Position numbers and translations under genes: made by a program. Below, piece by piece: positions 1 to 11,705 of a stretch of 64,000 nt of DNA (positions are counted from its first letter, which is position 1; the number at the start of each line of letters is the position of its first letter). The notes under the pieces are model-generated. The model saw nothing but the letters and a program-made list of their open reading frames with translations. It was not told where the DNA came from and searched no databases. The stretch is from Phlebopus portentosus (taxonomy: Eukaryota; Basidiomycota; Agaricomycetes; Boletales; Boletinellaceae), in NCBI GenBank assembly GCA_037892935.1, contig JAYXKI010000018.1, forward strand, positions 952,805 to 1,016,804, written 5' to 3'.

Positions 1-1083
1 CTATAGGAAACTATAATCTGTAACCTGATTACTAATTTACCAGTCAGCAATGAAGGCTACAGTTCAATACTTATTATAGTGGACAAACTCACTAAAATAG
101 GAAAGTTCATTCCTTGCCAGGGGATACCCAATGCTAAGCAGTTGACACACTTATTTTGCCAATACATCTTCAAATACTACGGGGCCCCTAAATAAGTAAT
201 CTCCAACTAAGGTAGCAACTTCACTGCGTAATTCCTCAAGGAGTTCTGCAGACTCATCAATATTGATTAGAAAACTAGTACAGTGTATCATCCACAAACC
301 GATAGTCAAACCGAGTGACTCAATCAAGAACTTGAACAGTACTTATGCTGCTATGTGTTCTATCACCAAACAGATTGGACAGAGTACATCAATATGGCAG
401 AATTTGCCTACAACAATCGGAAACACAGTACCACTCATCAGTCACCATTCTATACACTATATGGATGGCACTCTCACCTGGATATTGCGGAGACTGGTGA
501 TTCAAACGTGCTAGAAGCAATAAATCACCTAGAGGAGCTTCAATAAGTACAGCAAGAAGCCTATAATTTGATTAGGCAAGCGAATGAGGCAATGAAGCTT
601 TATGCAGACCTGTATCAAGGTAAACTGCTGGAGTACAAGCCAGGAGATGAAGTGTTACTAGACATGAGGAATCTCAGTCAACTGAAACTGACAAAGAAAC
701 TTGCAATGAAATAGGCAGACCCTTATAAAGTCGAGAAGGCAGTCAGACAAGTGTCATTCAGATTACGCTTACCTGAAACCCTTCCAATACACTCTATATT
801 TCATGCAAGTCTTCTTAGGCCTTACAAGCAAAAGAACTACTCTGGAAGACCCACTTTGGATGAGCCACCACCTATTAAAGTGGAGGGCCAAGCAGAATAT
901 GAAGTGGAGACAATTTATAACACACAACATCATCGAAACAAGATACAGTATCTTATTCAATGGAAAGGATACCAAGAGTGAATATAGGAGCCACTCGATA
1001 ACCTCAAGAACTCCTATCAAATGATAGAAGAGTTCCACAAGAGGTACCCTCAGGCGATGAGGCCACCAAACCTTAATCAATAG
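1..1083 (+). pseudogene. Gypsy element 1: decayed pol 3' end (integrase core, C-terminal domain, chromodomain)
   Basis: One frame (frame 1) reads without any frameshift from the left edge to about 1083. It encodes the second half of a Ty3/Gypsy integrase: a catalytic-core segment (VDKLTK near 82-99, HPQTD near 289-303, EFAYNNRKHS near 400-429), the integrase C-terminal domain (FHASLLRPY near 799-825) and a chromodomain (EYEVE...LIQWKGY near 898-972, then EPLDNL). This places it among chromodomain-bearing Gypsy elements (chromoviruses). In-frame stops, for example at 4, 193, 208, 229 and 316, fall where CAA, CAG, CGA or TGG would be expected. The element continues off the left edge, so gag, protease and RT are not visible. 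It is a dead copy; the family assignment is firm. Confidence 0.9.
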
Positions 1084-1498
1084 ATCACTAAATAAAGACA
1101 AATTAGAAGATAATTGCATCATATGCACTCCACCCAATAGAGCCATATATGGAGCCACAATAGAGATGATGAGTAAGGTATCTAACAACCTTACCAAGCA
1201 ATGACATCACAGTGACACCTCAAAGCGATAGCAGAAGAAGACAAATTAGGCAAGAGAGAGGCAACATATCAATAAGATAGTATAAAAGATGAAGAAACTC
1301 AAGCTTAAGGATCATTAACTCGAACCCTACTAGCTAATCATCTCTCAAAGTCAACTACTACTCAGACATGCCAGTCTTTGATAAACTCCAAGCATTCAGC
1401 ACATCTGAAGATGCACCTGATTGAACATTTGCACTAAAGCCACCTACTGAATGTTATCAATGGCCACAGCTATGCAATCGCTTTAACCAAGAGAACTA

Positions 1499-1532
1499 CA
1501 GCTGGGTGACAAAAGTAACGGCCACTGTCACA
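1499..1532 (+). repeat. Left terminal inverted repeat of the Tc1 element
   Basis: Thirty-four bases beginning CAGCTGGGTGAC, identical to the reverse complement of 2790-2823. It is preceded by the TA target at 1497-1498. Similarity stops just inside both repeats. Confidence 0.95.
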
Positions 1533-1655
1533 TTTCACATGCTCGCATGACACGAGCATCCAACTTCATTTGCCTCTCGACGATGCAAAACAAAAAATTA
1601 TGACTAGATTTTTTGTATATACATTAATCTGTATTTACTGTTAGCTATCAAAGCA

Positions 1656-2783
1656 TTAGTATCTAGTAGGTCCTCCTTTTGAATCAATTACTGCCTGTGC
1701 ACGGCGAGGTATAGACAAAATATAATTATTTATCTTCTCTATTGGTATCTGCTCCCATGCCTCCAATACAGCCGCCTCGAGCTCCCCAAGTGATGTTGGA
1801 GGATGTCGACGAGCCCATATATTCCGTTTCAGGTCCAGCCAGCATGGTTCAATTGCGCTGATGTCGGGTGAAGAGGGTGGATGTGGAAACCTTGAAATGC
1901 TGTATTGTTCAAACCACTGTTGCGTTGACTTCGCAGTATGACAGCGTGCATTGTCCTGCTGAAATGTAACAGACCGATTGCGTCGTCGAACCTGCTTGTA
2001 AAAATCCAACAAACACCCATCTAAAACCTGCTCAATGTAACGCTTCGCAGTCATTCCACCACCCTTCCCACCTGGATAGTCAAGTACAATGAGAGGGCCC
2101 TTCCTGTTGTACATAATGCACCCCCACACCATAACATGCACAGGAGACTTGGTGAAGGTCGGAATAATGCAATCTTCATGCCAGACTTCATCGGGACTTC
2201 GAGTACAGTAAACAGCACCCGGGTGTGAGCCGAGGTATACATAGCACTCATCTGAGAAGATGACCGACTTCAATTCCTTCATCGTTATCTTTGCCAGCTG
2301 TTTTGCACGTGCTAGCCTCTGCACCCGGTTGGCCTTGGTAATGTATGGAGCACGTCTGGCCTTCCTACGCTTAAGATCCATGGCCTCCAGCTCACGTTTG
2401 ACGGTACGAGGACTGATTTTGGTATGCAGCTGTTTTGCAAGGATTTTGTATGGTGCAAAGCGGTTCTTTCGGGTGGTACGTCTCAGGAGGCGGCATGCAT
2501 GATCATCAAGTAGGCGTGGACATCCAGATCGGGGCTTGTTTTTTGTTGTACCAGTCGTCTCGAAGCGAGCAAAGATACGGCGCACAGTTCTCCGGGGCAC
2601 TCCAAATGTTCTTGACACTTGCATAGTATTTTGGCCACCAATCATGGCACCAACAATGCGGTTCTTGACTGGCGATGCAAGCTGGGACCTCCTTGGACAC
2701 GCATCGGACATTTGGGGAGGGTCGTGGGTCGTCTGCGAGATGGAGGAGGCAAGCAAAGCGAGGGTATGGGCGACGCGGCACAT
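1656..2783 (-). CDS. Tc1/mariner transposase, DD34E, intact
   Basis: Cuts and reinserts the element at TA sites by DDE chemistry in the nucleus. The frame is open further upstream, but it crosses the terminal repeat there; the first ATG inside the element is at 2783, giving 375 residues, close to the usual Tc1-family length. Visible parts are an N-terminal helix-turn-helix region (about residues 35-75) with a short basic stretch (NKPRSGCPR), a second helical DNA-binding region, then the catalytic triad: D178 in VIFSDECYVYL, D277 in TFQQDNARCHTA and E312 in SPDISAIEPCW. Thirty-four residues separate the second D from E, the classic Tc1 DD34E spacing. No intron, stop or frameshift is seen. All three catalytic residues are present, so the protein may be functional. 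Confidence 0.93.
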   Translation of the reverse strand: MCRVAHTLALLASSISQTTHDPPQMSDACPRRSQLASPVKNRIVGAMIGGQNTMQVSRTFGVPRRTVRRIFARFETTGTTKNKPRSGCPRLLDDHACRLLRRTTRKNRFAPYKILAKQLHTKISPRTVKRELEAMDLKRRKARRAPYITKANRVQRLARAKQLAKITMKELKSVIFSDECYVYLGSHPGAVYCTRSPDEVWHEDCIIPTFTKSPVHVMVWGCIMYNRKGPLIVLDYPGGKGGGMTAKRYIEQVLDGCLLDFYKQVRRRNRSVTFQQDNARCHTAKSTQQWFEQYSISRFPHPPSSPDISAIEPCWLDLKRNIWARRHPPTSLGELEAAVLEAWEQIPIEKINNYILSIPRRAQAVIDSKGGPTRY

Positions 2784-2789
2784 GTTTTT

Positions 2790-2823
2790 TGTGACAGTGG
2801 CCGTTACTTTTGTCACCCAGCTG
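2790..2823 (-). repeat. Right terminal inverted repeat of the Tc1 element
   Basis: Perfect inverted copy of 1499-1532, followed by the second TA target copy at 2824-2825. The transposase start lies seven bases inside it, so any promoter must overlap the repeat or lie outside the element. Confidence 0.95.
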
Positions 2824-3711
2824 TATGAAGAAGAGACCATACCTCTATACTCAGGAAAACACTTTGATAATCTATTCAACAAATAGAACATAGTCCATCA
2901 TCTAGTCAAAGAATAACCCGATCTTATGATACTGAAGCAATCAGAAGGACAACTGCTTAAACTCAGTAACCCTCGAGATGCAGCAATCTGATGACTCAAT
3001 GATGATGCATTCCTTACCTATGCAGTTAAACTTGAGACATGAGCCTTACATCAAGAACAAATTGACTTCAGCCATGAGCTGACATACAAGAATGTCATGA
3101 GCATCTACCATTCAGCAATTCAAATTTGCGCCTATAGACAAGGCCTGACAATTACAACCCTTAATCAAATAATGCAATGGAGCCACTATCATCCCATCAG
3201 TATAGACATGATGAAGTATATGAACTACCTAGCTGATCAGACAGCCTTTTATGCTTCCCATGCCATGCAGTTCATAGTGGTACTCAACATGACGAAGTAC
3301 TATAAAGTACTAGATACCAGGAGCTTATGAGAGCCAGATGATCTACAGGCTAAGCAAATAGTCTATCAATTGATAACATCACACACCACCTAGTCAAAGG
3401 AAGGATAGTCAACTACAATTCACAATACCTTATAAAACTCAATGAGCGAGAAGAGGAAGCAAGGGGAAGACTATAGGCGATAAAACATCTGATGCTAGAG
3501 GATATGATGATCACAATCTATCAGTATCCAAGCGAGATCTACCAGCTAGACAACATGCTCACTATCATAGAGGAGGACAAGGAATTTAGTTCATCAGATG
3601 AAATCAATTCAGACGATTCAGATGAGGTTAATAAACTACCGCCTATGCCAATGAACTCATAGGAAATCATACCTGAGAGCAAAAAACTATGATTTATACA
3701 AGCTTTTCATT

Positions 3712-4698
3712 ACTTCTATGTAACCCCTTTCCCATATTGTGACCTGACATGATCAATTATGCATTCTATTCTTTCTGTAGTATCTATAGTCACATCTGAC
3801 CAAATTATGCCATTATGCAACTATCATTCCCAACTCACTATGGTATTTATTTACCATATTCACTGAAATACTAAGTTGTGAATAAGTTGATAGGCAGTTT
3901 AAGCCTACTTGGTTTAACCAACTATCAACTGTTGCACTTTTTGTGCATGCCAGTGATACATGATGCATTATGCACCCTTTTCTTATCTTCTATGTAGATG
4001 AAGAGGAGCCAATAGGCACTTTGACTCTATTTTACTTTTCGAAAAACCTCTTTGGAGGCAGGTGAACCTATTGCTGTGCACTGGGTTGGTTAAATATTAC
4101 CTCTTGCCCAGTCAATATACCAGACAAGTCACTTCCAAAGTGAAATAAAACTCATTCAGTAATGACTTTATGACTTTTTCTTTCTTATCACTTTCAAATT
4201 GCATCATAATCTTTTACATGATGCATATTTCACATTTCACATTCACATCCCTTCCCACCACCCTTTACAAATTGATGACTTCCCAAACACTCTTCTCACG
4301 ACTTTCTTACACTAAAATACCTGCTTTATCAACAGCTTTGGCCAAATTGAAAGATGCATTAGGGTTAGGAAAAATGCAGTTGACACACTGCTAAATATCT
4401 GCAGTTCCTTCAGGAACTGATTGCATCTTATAATTGATCTCCTATAGGACTATCAGCAGCTACAACCTGCAAACAGAGGCAAGAGAACTCACCTCATTAT
4501 GCCTTCTGTGGTCTAGAATTCAAAGATTCATGCTAAAAATTGCGACAAGCATAATGAAAACAATATAGACAGTGGCGACTTTGGACATAACTGGGCAGTG
4601 ATGATGATGGTTTGATAGCAACATCAACTATCACTAGGTGACTTCTTTATCTGAGCTTTCTCATAGATTAGGATAAACATTTCTCTGAAAGTTCATCT
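3712..4698 (+). other. Gypsy element 1: untranslated or unrecognised 3' internal region
   Basis: About 1 kb between the end of the extra ORF and the polypurine tract. It is AT-rich and stop-ridden in all frames. A 74-codon frame at 4170-4394 is the longest and resembles nothing I know. The stretch is treated as the 3' internal region of Gypsy element 1 because it leads directly to the polypurine tract and LTR. Confidence 0.45.
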
Positions 4699-4712
4699 TA
4701 GGAGGGGGGTAG
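4699..4712 (+). other. Polypurine tract of Gypsy element 1
   Basis: A purine run (GGAGGGGGG) ends directly before the TGAAAGG start of the long LTR. This is the expected site of plus-strand primer formation in LTR retrotransposons, and it fixes the orientation of the element as plus. Confidence 0.7.
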
Positions 4713-6306
4713 TGAAAGGATCTGCTTAAAAACTTATATCAAGATTGACACAATTGGCAGATCAACAGGATTAGCATTTCAAATGCAACTAGTAACAGCC
4801 TAGCAGTCACTGGAGCCAAACTACTGTTCACACGACCAAGGCAATGGTCACGAATATCAATGGTAATATACGGGCACCTAAGAAGCATGCTACAAGTACA
4901 TAACCCCACTGACTACTTAATACTGCCGACTGGTAATTGCCACTACCAGTTTACTACCGCTGACCGTCACCTTAATACTGCCAACCAAACTCCTGATCTG
5001 ACCTGATCAAAAGAAGTCAAGAAGCGATCAAAACTACTAGAAGCCTGAGAAGTCTAGAACATGACTACCAAAGCCTAACACCTAATGACTAAAGTCTAAA
5101 GGCTAATCTAAGCCCAATAGAGATATTACTGACATTCCAGCACTGTCAGACTTGTGCTCAAGTGCACATAGTCCTTTATGAGATATACTTTACAGTATGT
5201 CATATTACAAGTGAGATGTGTGACTGCCAGATCGAAGTCCAACATTACACGCAAGAAGCATTACATGCCAATCCACCAAATCCTATAATACCTAAGTGAC
5301 ATAAGGAACTCACTGTTACAACTTGAACCCCTCGAGCTGCAGACCTAATAACTTGGAGAATACTAGGATAGTACAGACCAGAGCTGCACAATGCATATTT
5401 AGCTTCTACAGTACAAGCAAACCTTTATTTATCAAAAAATACAAACCTGGACATCAAGCAACTACAACTGGTACTCCAACGAAGGATATGGCAATACATT
5501 TGCAACATTTAACTTTCAGGCAAAGTATAGCTAGTCACTCGAACACAACTGCATCCTTCAGCAGAACTCATACAGTTTATAATATATATTGGACTATACT
5601 CTACATTAATCTGACATCTCAATACTGATGTGCAAGTTGTGCTTACACCTTTCAGACCACAAGATGAACAGCAAAGAGTTACATATCAAGCTGCCTACAT
5701 TGCACCAAAAGCTACAATTCCACATGGTGATAGAATCAACATCATAATGGAGCACTGACAGTGGAGCTTTTCATACTAGAATAGTATCTCTATTGTCTCA
5801 GTTAGCAACTCTACAGAATTCTATCATGGTGGAGATACATTGGAGCAAAGTGATGCTCAGTGGAGCAGAATGATAAAGGAAGTAATGTAATAGTGGAGAG
5901 AAGTGGAGCAAAGTGGATTAGAGTGGAGAGAAGCGGAGTAAAGTAGATTAGAGTGGAGAGAAGATGAGTAAGAAATAGAATAGAAAATGGATTATCTAGA
6001 AAGTATAAATAGCATTAGAAGTAGGCCCTCTTTCCCCCATCTTTTGATCCTCTTAACACATGGTGATAGTGTCTTAACTCACTATCTACTGTGTACTTTG
6101 TACTACTACGCCTCTTGGAAATCCCAATCTGCTCTTACTCTATCTTATCTCTGAAAGCATCCCTAACCAGGACTGCAACTAGGAAGGATAGTAAGGGGAC
6201 CATGTGATACAGCTAAACATAGGTAGATAGATCACCTCTGCACAACATATTGCTGCTTAGACAAAAGGACTGAAACTGGTATAACTTCGGACCTACACCT
6301 CTAACA
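4713..6306 (+). repeat. Long 3' LTR of Gypsy element 1 (copy A, ~1.59 kb)
   Basis: Begins TGAAAGGATC after the polypurine tract and ends CTCTAACA. It is homologous along its whole length to 29475-31024 in the opposite orientation; that copy has its own target duplication, which confirms both ends. It contains TATAAATAG at about 6004-6012 and short ORF-like stretches (5323-5628) that are not supported as genes. At 6307 the sequence changes at once to Copia integrase coding sequence, so the LTR end is also the insertion junction. The 5' LTR and the second target-site copy lie outside the window. Confidence 0.8.
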
Positions 6307-9234
6307 ATTGATGATTACAGCTACTACTGAGCTGTTCTTCCATTGAAGAAGAAAAGTGATGCATTTGCTGTCTTCAAGCAATTTAAGACCTATGCAGAGA
6401 ACCAGTTAGGAGTGAAGATCAAAGCCACTTATGATGATAAAGGTAGAGAGTATGTGTCTAAGGAATGGGATTAGTTCTGTATTACTGCAGGCATCCACAG
6501 ATAGCATACTATCAGAGATGAACCTCATCAGAATAGTGTTGCAGAGCATGCTAACAGGACACTTGTAGAGGGCATCACTACTATGCTTAATGAAGCACAT
6601 CTGCTCTCTAGCTTCTGATAGGATACAGTGACAGTATTTGTGCATATATACAACTGCTCTCCCACCTCTGCTGTATTTACTAGTACATCCTATGAGCTCT
6701 AGTTCCAGTCAAAACCAGATGTCTCTCACTTACATATATTTAGATGCACCTCTTATATGCTTATGAAGAAAGATTAGCACAAGCAGCTACAGTCCTACAC
6801 ACAGAAATGTGTGTTTCTAGGCTACTCCTCTAATTATAAAGGCTGGCTGTTCTAGAATCCACTTACCAGGAAGGAAGTTATTAGTGACTCTGCTCAATTT
6901 GATGAGAGAGTCTTCCCTGGTATATCTAGAAACCCAGTTAACTTAAGTGTGAATATACCTACATAGACAGAAGACCTGCCAGAACAGGGGGGAGTAGAGG
7001 ATGCTATTGATATTCTGCCAGCTCCTCCTCCTCCATCTGCTCCTATATATCTAGCAGATCCTCCTATGTCTACACCTACACCTACACTTAGTCCTCTATC
7101 CAATCTATCACCTAGCTTTCCTCCACACAGTGCTCCACATCCTTCTCCTTCACCAGCTACTCATCCACTAAAGCATGAACATACTACTTCACCACTGCTA
7201 CCTAAGCAGACTTCAAAGAAATAAAGACTTATCTCTCCTTGGTGGCTAGATCCAATGTAGAGACCTATTAGACGTCACACTACTAGCTAGTATAATGTGG
7301 ACTATGTTGGACAGTGCCTTCCCAAATGTGTGCTAGGCTCCCTTATTTTACTATAGCACTTCAACTTCAACTCAGCAGAGCTAACTGCACCTGACACTGC
7401 TTCTGATACTGACTCTGCAGCTCAGCCAGATGTTGTAGAGCAGCCAAAGCAGGATGTTAAAATAGATAGTGACTCACCTGATGAACTGGACATCATGTCA
7501 AAAGAGGAGTTGCAAGCTGAAGCACTGATATTTGCTAGCCTAATGGATTTTGGTGCTAATGCAGAACTAGAGGACATCTATCTGTCTTATGAAGATGCTC
7601 TGGAATATACATTCCAGTCATCTAATTATTCTAAGCATGTATTCTCTGCACAAGATGTGCAACACATCAGTCCTAAACCCTATTAGTAGAAGGACATCAA
7701 AGAATACTCTGATGCAGACCTTTGGGAAAAGGCAGTCATGGAGGAATTTGTCAGTCTGATTGAGAATGGCACTTTTGAGCCAGTCAGGCTCTCTCCTGGC
7801 AGAAAGTCTATTGGATGCAGATGGGTGTTCAAGCTCAAGCGCAAGGCAGATGAATCTGTAAATAGATATAAGACAAGGCTGGTAGCCAAAGACTTCTCAT
7901 AGTAACCAGGTTTTGAGTTCTCTCAGGTGTTTGCTTCTACAGCCAAGTAGGCTACACTTAGAGCTATCCTGGTATTAGCTGTATTTAAAGACCTTGAGCT
8001 GTATAGTGTTGATATCTCTACTGCTTTTCTCTATGGTGAGATGGAGCATAATGTCTATATGACTCAGCCTGAAGGATTTGAGGACTACTTTGGCTCTAGA
8101 TTTGTTCTCAAGCTGATCAAGTCAATTTATAGCCTTAAGCAGGCTGGCCATCAATAGCACAAGAAGCTTGATTCAGTGATGAAGACCATGGGCTTTAAAT
8201 TAGTACGCTGTGATTATAGCATTTGAGTGTACAGCAAAGATGAAGTGCGCATTATTATTCTAGTCTATATTGATGATATGACTATTGCTACAAAATCTAA
8301 ATAGCAATATGAGTTTATCAGAGATGAGCTGGCCAAGCACTTCAAACTGCATGAGTTGGGCCCAATCTCATTCTTACTAGAAGTTCACATCTAGAGAGAT
8401 CGCTTCAAGCACTCTATCAGTCTGTCATAGAGACAGTATATTATTAATGTGCTAGAGCACTTCAGCATGAGCAATTGTGGCACTATTACTACTCCTCTCT
8501 CTAAGTAGAAGCTTAACAAGGACATAGCTTCTAAGACCCCTGCAGAAACTGAATACATAAAGCAGGTGCCTTACAAGCAATTAGTTAATGCACTCATATA
8601 TCTGGCTATAGCTACTAGGCCAGATATTACTTATGCAGTTGGTATCTTATGACACTTTAGTTCTAATCCTGGTCTAGCTCATTGGAAGGCAGCAAAGCAT
8701 TTATATCATTATTTGTAGGGCACAAAGGATTTTAGGCTAACTTATACATCTGATCCTAAGTCACCTGAGCTGTTCACTACCTTCTGTGATGCTGACCATG
8801 AAGGAAATGAGGATAATAGGTGCTCCACAAGTGGGATGGTTGTCAAGATAAGAACTGGTGCTATTAGCTAGGCTAGCAAGTTGCAGCCCTTTGTCACTCT
8901 ATCTACCACTGAAGCAGAGTATATTGCTGCTGTCAGTGTAGGACAAGAGATTATATGGCTGAGAAATCTGTTTACAGAATTTGACTACAAGTTTAATGCA
9001 CCTTTCTCTCTGTACATTAATAACCAGTCTGCTCTATCTGTAGCAAACAATTCTAAGCATCATAGATGCATGAAACACCTAAATCTGTGCTTTTACTAGT
9101 TAAGAGATGTTGTAGAGGCTGGCCATATTAATGTATATTACTTGCCTACTCAGACTATGCCAGCTAACATTATGACCAAGGTACTTAGTAGAGTGAAGGT
9201 GCAGGAAATGTGTAGGATACTAGGATTGAAATGA
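6307..9234 (+). pseudogene. Copia element: decayed pol (integrase, reverse transcriptase, RNase H)
   Basis: A single frame without frameshifts runs 2.9 kb to a stop at 9232-9234. In order: Ty1/Copia integrase core starting at IDDYS (6310), GREYVSKEW and the GYSSNYKGW region (to about 6850); a Pro/Ser-rich linker (about 6960-7260); reverse transcriptase (GCRWVFKLKRK near 7813, VDISTAFLYGE near 8008, catalytic YIDD at 8266-8277); RNase H (CDADHEGNEDN near 8788, STTEAEYIA near 8903) and the conserved end ADxxTK-like (ANIMTK near 9163). About thirty in-frame stops sit at CAG, CAA, CGA or TGG positions. The 5' part (gag, protease, first part of integrase) is cut off by Gypsy element 1 inserted at 6306/6307. 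Confidence 0.92.
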
Positions 9235-9350
9235 GGTGTGTCACACTGTATGATATATATCACATGTGTAGATGTGTACGTATATATGACATATCACACA
9301 TCATCACATATATAACATACATGTGACATAAGTGTCGAATCAGGGTGGAG

Positions 9351-9599
9351 TGTTAGAAGTGATCCTAACACTGTTACTATTCTTTATTTATTGTTCTGTT
9401 TATATTCTTTGTTATGTTCACTTTCTTGATCATGTGATACTTATGTAATCTTCTATAAAAGCGGCACAGTCTATTAGTAAGTACTTTACATCAAGTGTAC
9501 TCACCACTGGACTTAGGTATGTAGTTAGACTGTTAATATATATCAAGTGTACTCACCACTGGACTCAGTGGTCTCTTGCTAGATTTGTGTGATCTAACA
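9351..9599 (+). repeat. 3' LTR of the Copia element (249 bp)
   Basis: Follows a purine-rich stretch (GGGTGGAG, 9343-9350), begins TGTTAGAAGTG and ends GATCTAACA, giving the short inverted TGTTAG/CTAACA ends typical of LTRs. It holds a TATA-like CTATAAAAG near 9451-9459. The downstream part carries two 24 bp direct copies (9490-9513 and 9542-9565). The matching 5' LTR is not in the window. Confidence 0.8.
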
Positions 9600-11705
9600 G
9601 GTTATGAGCCTTGAGCTCTAGCTGTCTACACTGTTATATTTTTGAGTTTTTGAGTTTGGAGAGCTGCTGCTGTTGTCACAGAAGCTTTTGGTATTCTAGA
9701 CTGGCCTTTTGGTATGTTTCTAGTGTTCCCATCATCTTCTGCACCCTTTTGTGCAGTTTCCACAGTCCTAGAGCCCTCTGCCTTCTTCCTTAGCCTTTAT
9801 CAGTGCTAAATCTCTCTAAAACTCTGCTGCTTGATTGCTCCACAACTATCTAACTGTTTTCAACACCCTTTAGCATGTTTACTTGGCCTATATAGGCCTA
9901 CTGTCCTGCCAAGTTTCAGCCTGATCTGTCACAATTTGACACTGCTATAGCCCTATCACTTTTAGCTATTTTTAAAGTTGTATTGCCTATTTCGGGTAAA
10001 CCGCTCATCCGTTTCTCACGAAATTTAGCACATTTATTTAGCCTATTTTCACGTCTTTTGTCACAATGTTTCAGCCAAATTGGTCAAGAACTTGCCAACT
10101 TATTAAAGGATCTTTGTTTTATACTATATTTTGGTAAATTTTGATTTTCTTAGCAAATTCTCATGTGAATTGGATGCCCTTTAGTGTGCATATGGCTCCC
10201 ATATCTATGCATACTTCTGTTAAGTTTCAGCTTGATCAGCCATGGTTTAACTATGCTGTGAGCTATTCTTGTACTGCTAGAAATTATTAATTGCTGTCAA
10301 TCTGTTGATCCGATGTAACTCCTGTAAACTGTCTAATAACTGAGGAGTGTCATAGTTCTTGGGGGCTGTTTGGTAAGATCAGGACAAGTGGGAAGGAGGA
10401 GGGTGACTTTAGGAGAATACTAAAGTGAGACTGATGTGTTGATCTGGGTTCCAGAGCAGTTCTGAAAGAGATAAAGAAGAAAATAGGATTGAAGGCTGCT
10501 AGATGTATGTGAGAGGGGGATTGGATCAAGAAGATAGGTGAAGAAGCAAAGTGGGTGAAGTTAAAGCAAGGGGGATCAGTAGTAGTGGTGTGAAGGCAAA
10601 TGATATCCTTACAGGTAATCTCTCAATAGATTCAAACTCTGGAGGTAGAAGATGATGAGATGAAGCTTAGAGAAGGACTTCTCCTAAGCGCTAACAATAT
10701 AAAAGTGATCCTTTTGAGGATCCAATATAATATAACAAGTTACAATGAGTTATGATGAGTTACGACAGATTACAAAATGAAATGAAGTGATATGATGTAG
10801 AATGAAGCAATACATAAAGGGACTCAAGTGAGACTTTGTGTAGAGGGCATATGGGAGAGAGATGAGGGTCTCAAACTTCAACATGGGTTGAACTGATCAC
10901 ACTGGGCTCAGGTACAACTGCAGAGCAGAAGACTCAAAGCGTATGAGACAGAACTATTATGTATTTATAGGAGATAGAGAGTCAAAGTGAGTATAGGAAG
11001 AGTCAAATTAATCTTGACTGTAGCTAGAGTGAGATTCTTATCTGAACTGAACTCTGAACTGAGCTGTCCCAAGCTAAACTGGGCTCCTACTATAAGTAAC
11101 ACATCTATTTATAACATTATTCAAACCTGAGCCTTTAGAGCATCAGGGAGCATAATGAAAGGAAATCAGAAGTGACAAATATAAGAGAACATATAGAAAA
11201 CAAAAGACGAAATGAGCATATCTGGAAAGTGGTGAGCATAATGACTATCAAGCATAATACAAAATGTGAGTGCATACAGAATAGTGAGTATAAGGATCAT
11301 GGAGGACAAAATAAAATATGAACACATATAAGACACAAAAGGGAAAAGCTAGAGCACATCACGTCAGATCAAAGCTTGGGAGGCATCATGGGCTATCTCC
11401 AAATCTTTTAATTTATTTCTCATACCTGAGCTTTAGTAAGATAAGCTAGCTAAGCCAGCTTTTGCAAGTTTTGACTAAATGGCTCAAATATTCAATTGGC
11501 CGCTCTTGGTAGATTCTGAACATTGTAAGTTCTCTCTATACAGCAGTTGAATGCATAAGACTGTAGTAGTTCATTCTACTTTGAATTGAGTTAATCCACA
11601 CTGAGTTCTGCTGTTATGATGCAGATTACCACAGAACATGTGTCACATGCATGATCTCGGACCTAGCATGTCAATGCTTCTTACATCTCTCAGGTTCTTG
11701 AAATT
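9600..11705. other. AT-rich island sequence with no recognised gene
   Basis: About 2.1 kb with no supported ORF on either strand. From 9890 to 10260 a phrase resembling AAGTTTCAGCCTGATC recurs loosely three times (near 9911, 10067, 10218). A purine-rich stretch occupies about 10370-10700. It may be degraded repeat sequence, but no ends or target duplications could be seen. Confidence 0.4.

Larger units (their letters stand above)
1499..2823 (-). mobile_element. Complete Tc1/mariner-type DNA transposon, apparently intact
   Basis: A 1,325 bp element bounded by 34 bp perfect terminal inverted repeats (1499-1532 and 2790-2823, beginning CAGCTGGGTGAC) and flanked by the TA duplication of this superfamily (1497-1498 and 2824-2825). 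It carries a single uninterrupted transposase gene on the minus strand. Its base composition is visibly more GC-rich than the surrounding island and it lacks the stop codons that litter every retroelement nearby. It interrupts the extra ORF of Gypsy element 1, so it is the youngest layer seen at this end. Perfect repeats and an open ORF suggest a recent insertion, possibly of a still-active family. Confidence 0.95.
1368..3711 (+). pseudogene. Gypsy element 1: decayed extra ORF downstream of pol, split by the Tc1 element
   Basis: An ATG at 1368 opens a frame that runs to the Tc1 insertion at 1498. If the 1,325 bp element and one TA copy are ignored, the same frame resumes at 2826 and stays readable (with in-frame stops at transition-prone codons) to about 3420. 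There, one frameshift seems to move it to a frame ending at 3711 with an acidic Ser/Asp-rich tail (SSSDEINSDDSDE near 3591-3630). The conceptual product is roughly 330 residues. It lies between the chromodomain and the polypurine tract, the position of env or accessory ORFs in other retroelements. I recognise no domain, signal peptide or membrane segment. It could be an element-specific accessory protein or a captured gene; function unknown. Confidence 0.55.

Noticed and set aside
769..1197. 142-codon minus-strand ORF
   Set aside because: Antisense to the Gypsy 1 integrase-chromodomain coding frame.
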